NCBI GenBank assembly: GCA_001606155.1
Contig: LODT01000035.1
Span: 796,658-860,657, forward strand
From: Tieghemostelium lacteum
Lineage: Eukaryota > Evosea > Eumycetozoa > Dictyosteliales > Raperosteliaceae
DNA: 64,000 nt
Reading direction: 5' to 3'
The notes under the pieces: model-generated
Database searches by the model: none
Told to the model about the DNA's origin: nothing
What the model saw: only the letters and a program-made list of their open reading frames with translations
Shown: piece by piece, positions 61,507-64,000 of the stretch
Numbering within the stretch: position 1 is the first letter of the stretch
Layout: each line of letters opens with the position of its first letter
Program-made: the position numbers and the translations under genes

Positions 61507-63939
61507 TTACTTTTTATTTTTGTTAGATGGAATTGGTATGGATTTTGAAGGTGATATAGGAGGTACTATTGAAGTAGGTCCAATTAAATCCTCATCAAAT
61601 AGATCTTGTGGTTGTTTAACTCCACCAATTAGATTTGGAAAAATTGGTGGTTTAGTTGATTTCATTGTTGTTCCAATTGTGGTATTACTACTAGCACTAG
61701 AAGTGCTATTCACATTATTTAGCGATACTAATGGACTACTTAATTTTACTGATGGTACTGGATTTGCGGTGGTACTGCTATTGGTTGGTTTTAGTTGAGT
61801 GTTATTAACTGATGTTCCAATACCGCTAGAAGACATCATTTCAGATAGTGTTGATACATTTGGTGGTTTGGATATAAAATTATTTTCAGAAAGTGATGTT
61901 GATGGTGATATTGGAGGTGAGGTTAAAAGTATTTCAGTTTGCTCTGAAGATACTTTTAAACTTGTTGATCTAGGTTGAATTGGGAATGCTCTTTCAAGAG
62001 CCAATGAACGTGCAGTGGTATAGAATTTACCTAGATTCTTCCAATCTAAAAGTTCAGAGAGTTTTTCAGTGTGATTTCTTAACTCTATTCTCTGTCTTCT
62101 ATCCAATTGACAGAATTTCCAGAGATATTGAGTCAACTGATCAACTGACTCTTGTGGGGATTTATATCTTCTGTCTACTATATAGATACCTTTGGAATCT
62201 GGGTCTTCAACACCACGTTTCATAAAGTTTGCAAAACCAGTAAGATTACTAGTTACACTTGGAACACCTAAAGCTGTGCATTCACATGGTGTGTATCCAT
62301 AAGGCTCATAGTAACTCACAAAGATTCCCAAATGAGTACCTCTTACAAAGTCAGTATAGTCCAATGGAATTAAGGGGTTAGTGGAATTCAAAAACTCTGG
62401 ATGATAGATAATCTTTACTCTGTCTTCGTGGGCGTTGAATAATTTGATACGACGTATATGGTTGAGAATTGGATCATTTACATCATCAACCATGTTATGT
62501 GTGACTATAGGGGGTAGCGATGATTTTTGTTTGAGGTTGAGTATTCTTCTTTTGAGCATAACCAAGTCCTCTGGTGTTATCAACTGCTCTGGAGATATGA
62601 TTTGACCTTTACTAGTTGCCTCAAAGAGACGTTCACCCATAGCCTCTACAATGGAATTACAAGTTCTTCTAGTATCTCTCAGATAGGATTGACCTTTCAG
62701 AGACTCAACATTGTAATTGTTGGTCTTTGATGGCATGATTATGAATGCTACAATAGTAATTGGACTTCCAGCTTGTTGTAAGAGTTTATTAAGTCCAGCT
62801 AATGCGTCTAGAAACATATCTACACCTTTGTTAAAGTACTCGTTTCTTCCAGCTGTAAAGAAGTACAAGGTATTGTCAAGATCAAAGTCATAATGTCCAT
62901 AGAAATGACCTCTGACAAATTCTTGGATTACTTGCTTGTTCTTTTGATGCAAGTTCTGGAACTCATGCAATGCAGTGAATTTATCCAGTTTTAAACCATT
63001 GGGTAGAATGACATCACATTTTCTCTGGAGAATGTGTTCGGCTTCAAAAGCTGTAATTTCAGAGACTGTTGTGAATACATGTGCATCATGAGCACTTTGC
63101 TTCTCAATCCAATGTCTATGATATATTCCTCTTTTACTAGCCTCTGAATCTATATTGAGATGATGCATTTGATTGTAAAGGTCAACTCCACCAGCACTTA
63201 GGTATCTTCCTAATAAAGTTGCATGAGTTGTGAATATAGTTGCCATTCTAAGTCTCCAACGTTTCAATAGAATCAAAGAGACACTGGATTGCCATTCATG
63301 AAAGTGTGCAATATATTTATCATTTTTATAAGTCTCTGAAAACTCTTTCAACAATAGTGCTACTTGGTACCCAAATACAATGGATTCATTGCATTCTTGG
63401 TCACCAGGTTGTTCAAAACCTGCCATTAAATCAAATCTCCATTCACTTAATTTGTGCATTGAACTCTTTAAATCAATTAAAAAAACTTTGGGGTGAGATT
63501 CAATTAGCCACTTTCCAAAATGAATTTGTATACCATATTTTGCTAACATGTTTTCAATGATTGGTGATGACAATGGTCCAGGCTCCAATGACTCAAATTC
63601 AGTTGCTGCAGTCTCTGGGTTATAAGGTCCTATCAATGCATAAGAACTCTTAAATGTCTCTACAGTAACCTAAAGAATAAGTTAGTATTTTCAACTTTCT
63701 ATACAACTTGATTCTCATTTCAATATATTACATACAGGTGCCTTAGATTTCAAAACTGTGTAAATACCTCCTACTTTCTTTGCAACTTCCCAACCTATAT
63801 CAAATAATACTGTGTTGGGCTCATTAACTGTACCACCACCTAAACCTTGAGGAATAGTGCCACTACTTCCTCTTGGATTCAATAAATTATATCTAGTCTC
63901 TAAAAATGTTGAGTTTGGTGTTCCAAAGACTTGATTCAT
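61507..63939 (-). CDS. glcS: glycogen synthase (GT3 family)
   Basis: Complement(join(61507..63669, 63736..63939)), 788 aa. The intron 63670-63735 (GTATGT...TAG, phase 0, TACTAAC upstream) joins GGIYTVLKSKAP to VTVETFKSSYALIGPYNPE. The UDP-glucose binding start FDIGWEVAKKVGGIYTVLKS (about residues 47-66), HFHEWQSSVSLILLKRW, TTHATLLGRYL, FFTAGRNEYFNKGVDMFLDA and FVSYYEPYGYTPCECTALG (the E-x7-E acid pair, about 520) define eukaryotic GYS. The Arg-rich regulatory helix of animal enzymes is partly kept (WKFCQLDRRQRIELRNHTEK). The last about 150 residues are Ser/Thr/Pro/Asn-rich and could carry phosphorylation sites. It builds alpha-1,4-glucan from UDP-glucose; in amoebae glycogen feeds cellulose and trehalose during development (family knowledge). 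Confidence 0.96.
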
Positions 63940-64000
63940 CTCTTCTTATAAACATAACAATAAAATCTTTGGATTAGATTTTTTTTTGAAATTTTGCAAA

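Noticed and set aside
1-64000. tRNA genes, CRISPR arrays, intact transposons, LTR or DIRS-type elements
   Set aside because: No B-box-like GGTTCRANTCC with cloverleaf pairing, no regular spaced repeats, and no reverse transcriptase, integrase or transposase motifs were seen on either strand.

Overview
This window is nuclear DNA from a dictyostelid social amoeba. It is AT-rich, with short introns of about 50-100 bp that mostly begin GTATGT or GTAAGT and end TAG or CAG, simple-sequence runs coding Asn, Gln and Ser, and dense packing of genes on both strands. Lineage-typical genes agree: a ComC-like EGF/IPT surface protein, a tag-type serine protease/ABC transporter, the cellulose synthase dcsA, RCC1/BTB and ankyrin proteins, and a Dictyostelium-style Argonaute. 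Coding DNA is less AT-extreme than in D. discoideum, so another dictyostelid is likelier; I cannot name the species.

Left part (1-16 kb): the 3' part of a ComC-like gene, an EF-hand-like gene, a five-exon cysteine-rich probably GPI-anchored gene, two neighbouring paralogs of a cysteine-rich secreted family (the first frameshifted), TMEM258 (OST complex), a methylisocitrate-lyase-like enzyme, an RCC1/BTB gene interrupted by a one-base shift, an LRR/F-box-like gene and a GPI-anchored CHRD-like gene. Middle (16-36 kb): a quinone oxidoreductase divergent from a slicer-competent Argonaute, PDCD2, a CLYBL-type lyase, two low-complexity proteins, an RGS protein, a reverse-strand U3 snoRNA with an upstream DUSE-like box, a glutaredoxin-like gene, UQCRB, and the large tag-family protease/ABC transporter.

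Right part (36-64 kb): a ROMO1/Mgr2 homolog, dcsA behind about 3 kb of intergenic DNA, NSF, a DUF3605 protein, a degraded coding remnant, mitochondrial intermediate peptidase, two C/D-box snoRNA candidates, a mitochondrial phosphate carrier, a type I glutamine-synthetase-like enzyme, an ankyrin-repeat protein, MED18, NAD kinase, a (Glu-Gln)n protein, a LENG1-like protein and glycogen synthase.

There is no operon logic. Recurrent themes are mitochondrial metabolism and import (UQCRB, ROMO1, MIPEP, phosphate carrier, CLYBL), glucan metabolism (cellulose synthase, glycogen synthase), and developmental signalling and adhesion (tag, RGS, ComC-like). The most useful new observations are the non-coding RNA genes (U3 and two C/D candidates), several genes visible only after splicing, two in-frame introns that hide in open frames, and G-rich boxes in the long promoters of the RGS, tag and dcsA genes. 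All splice sites were read by eye and are predictions.
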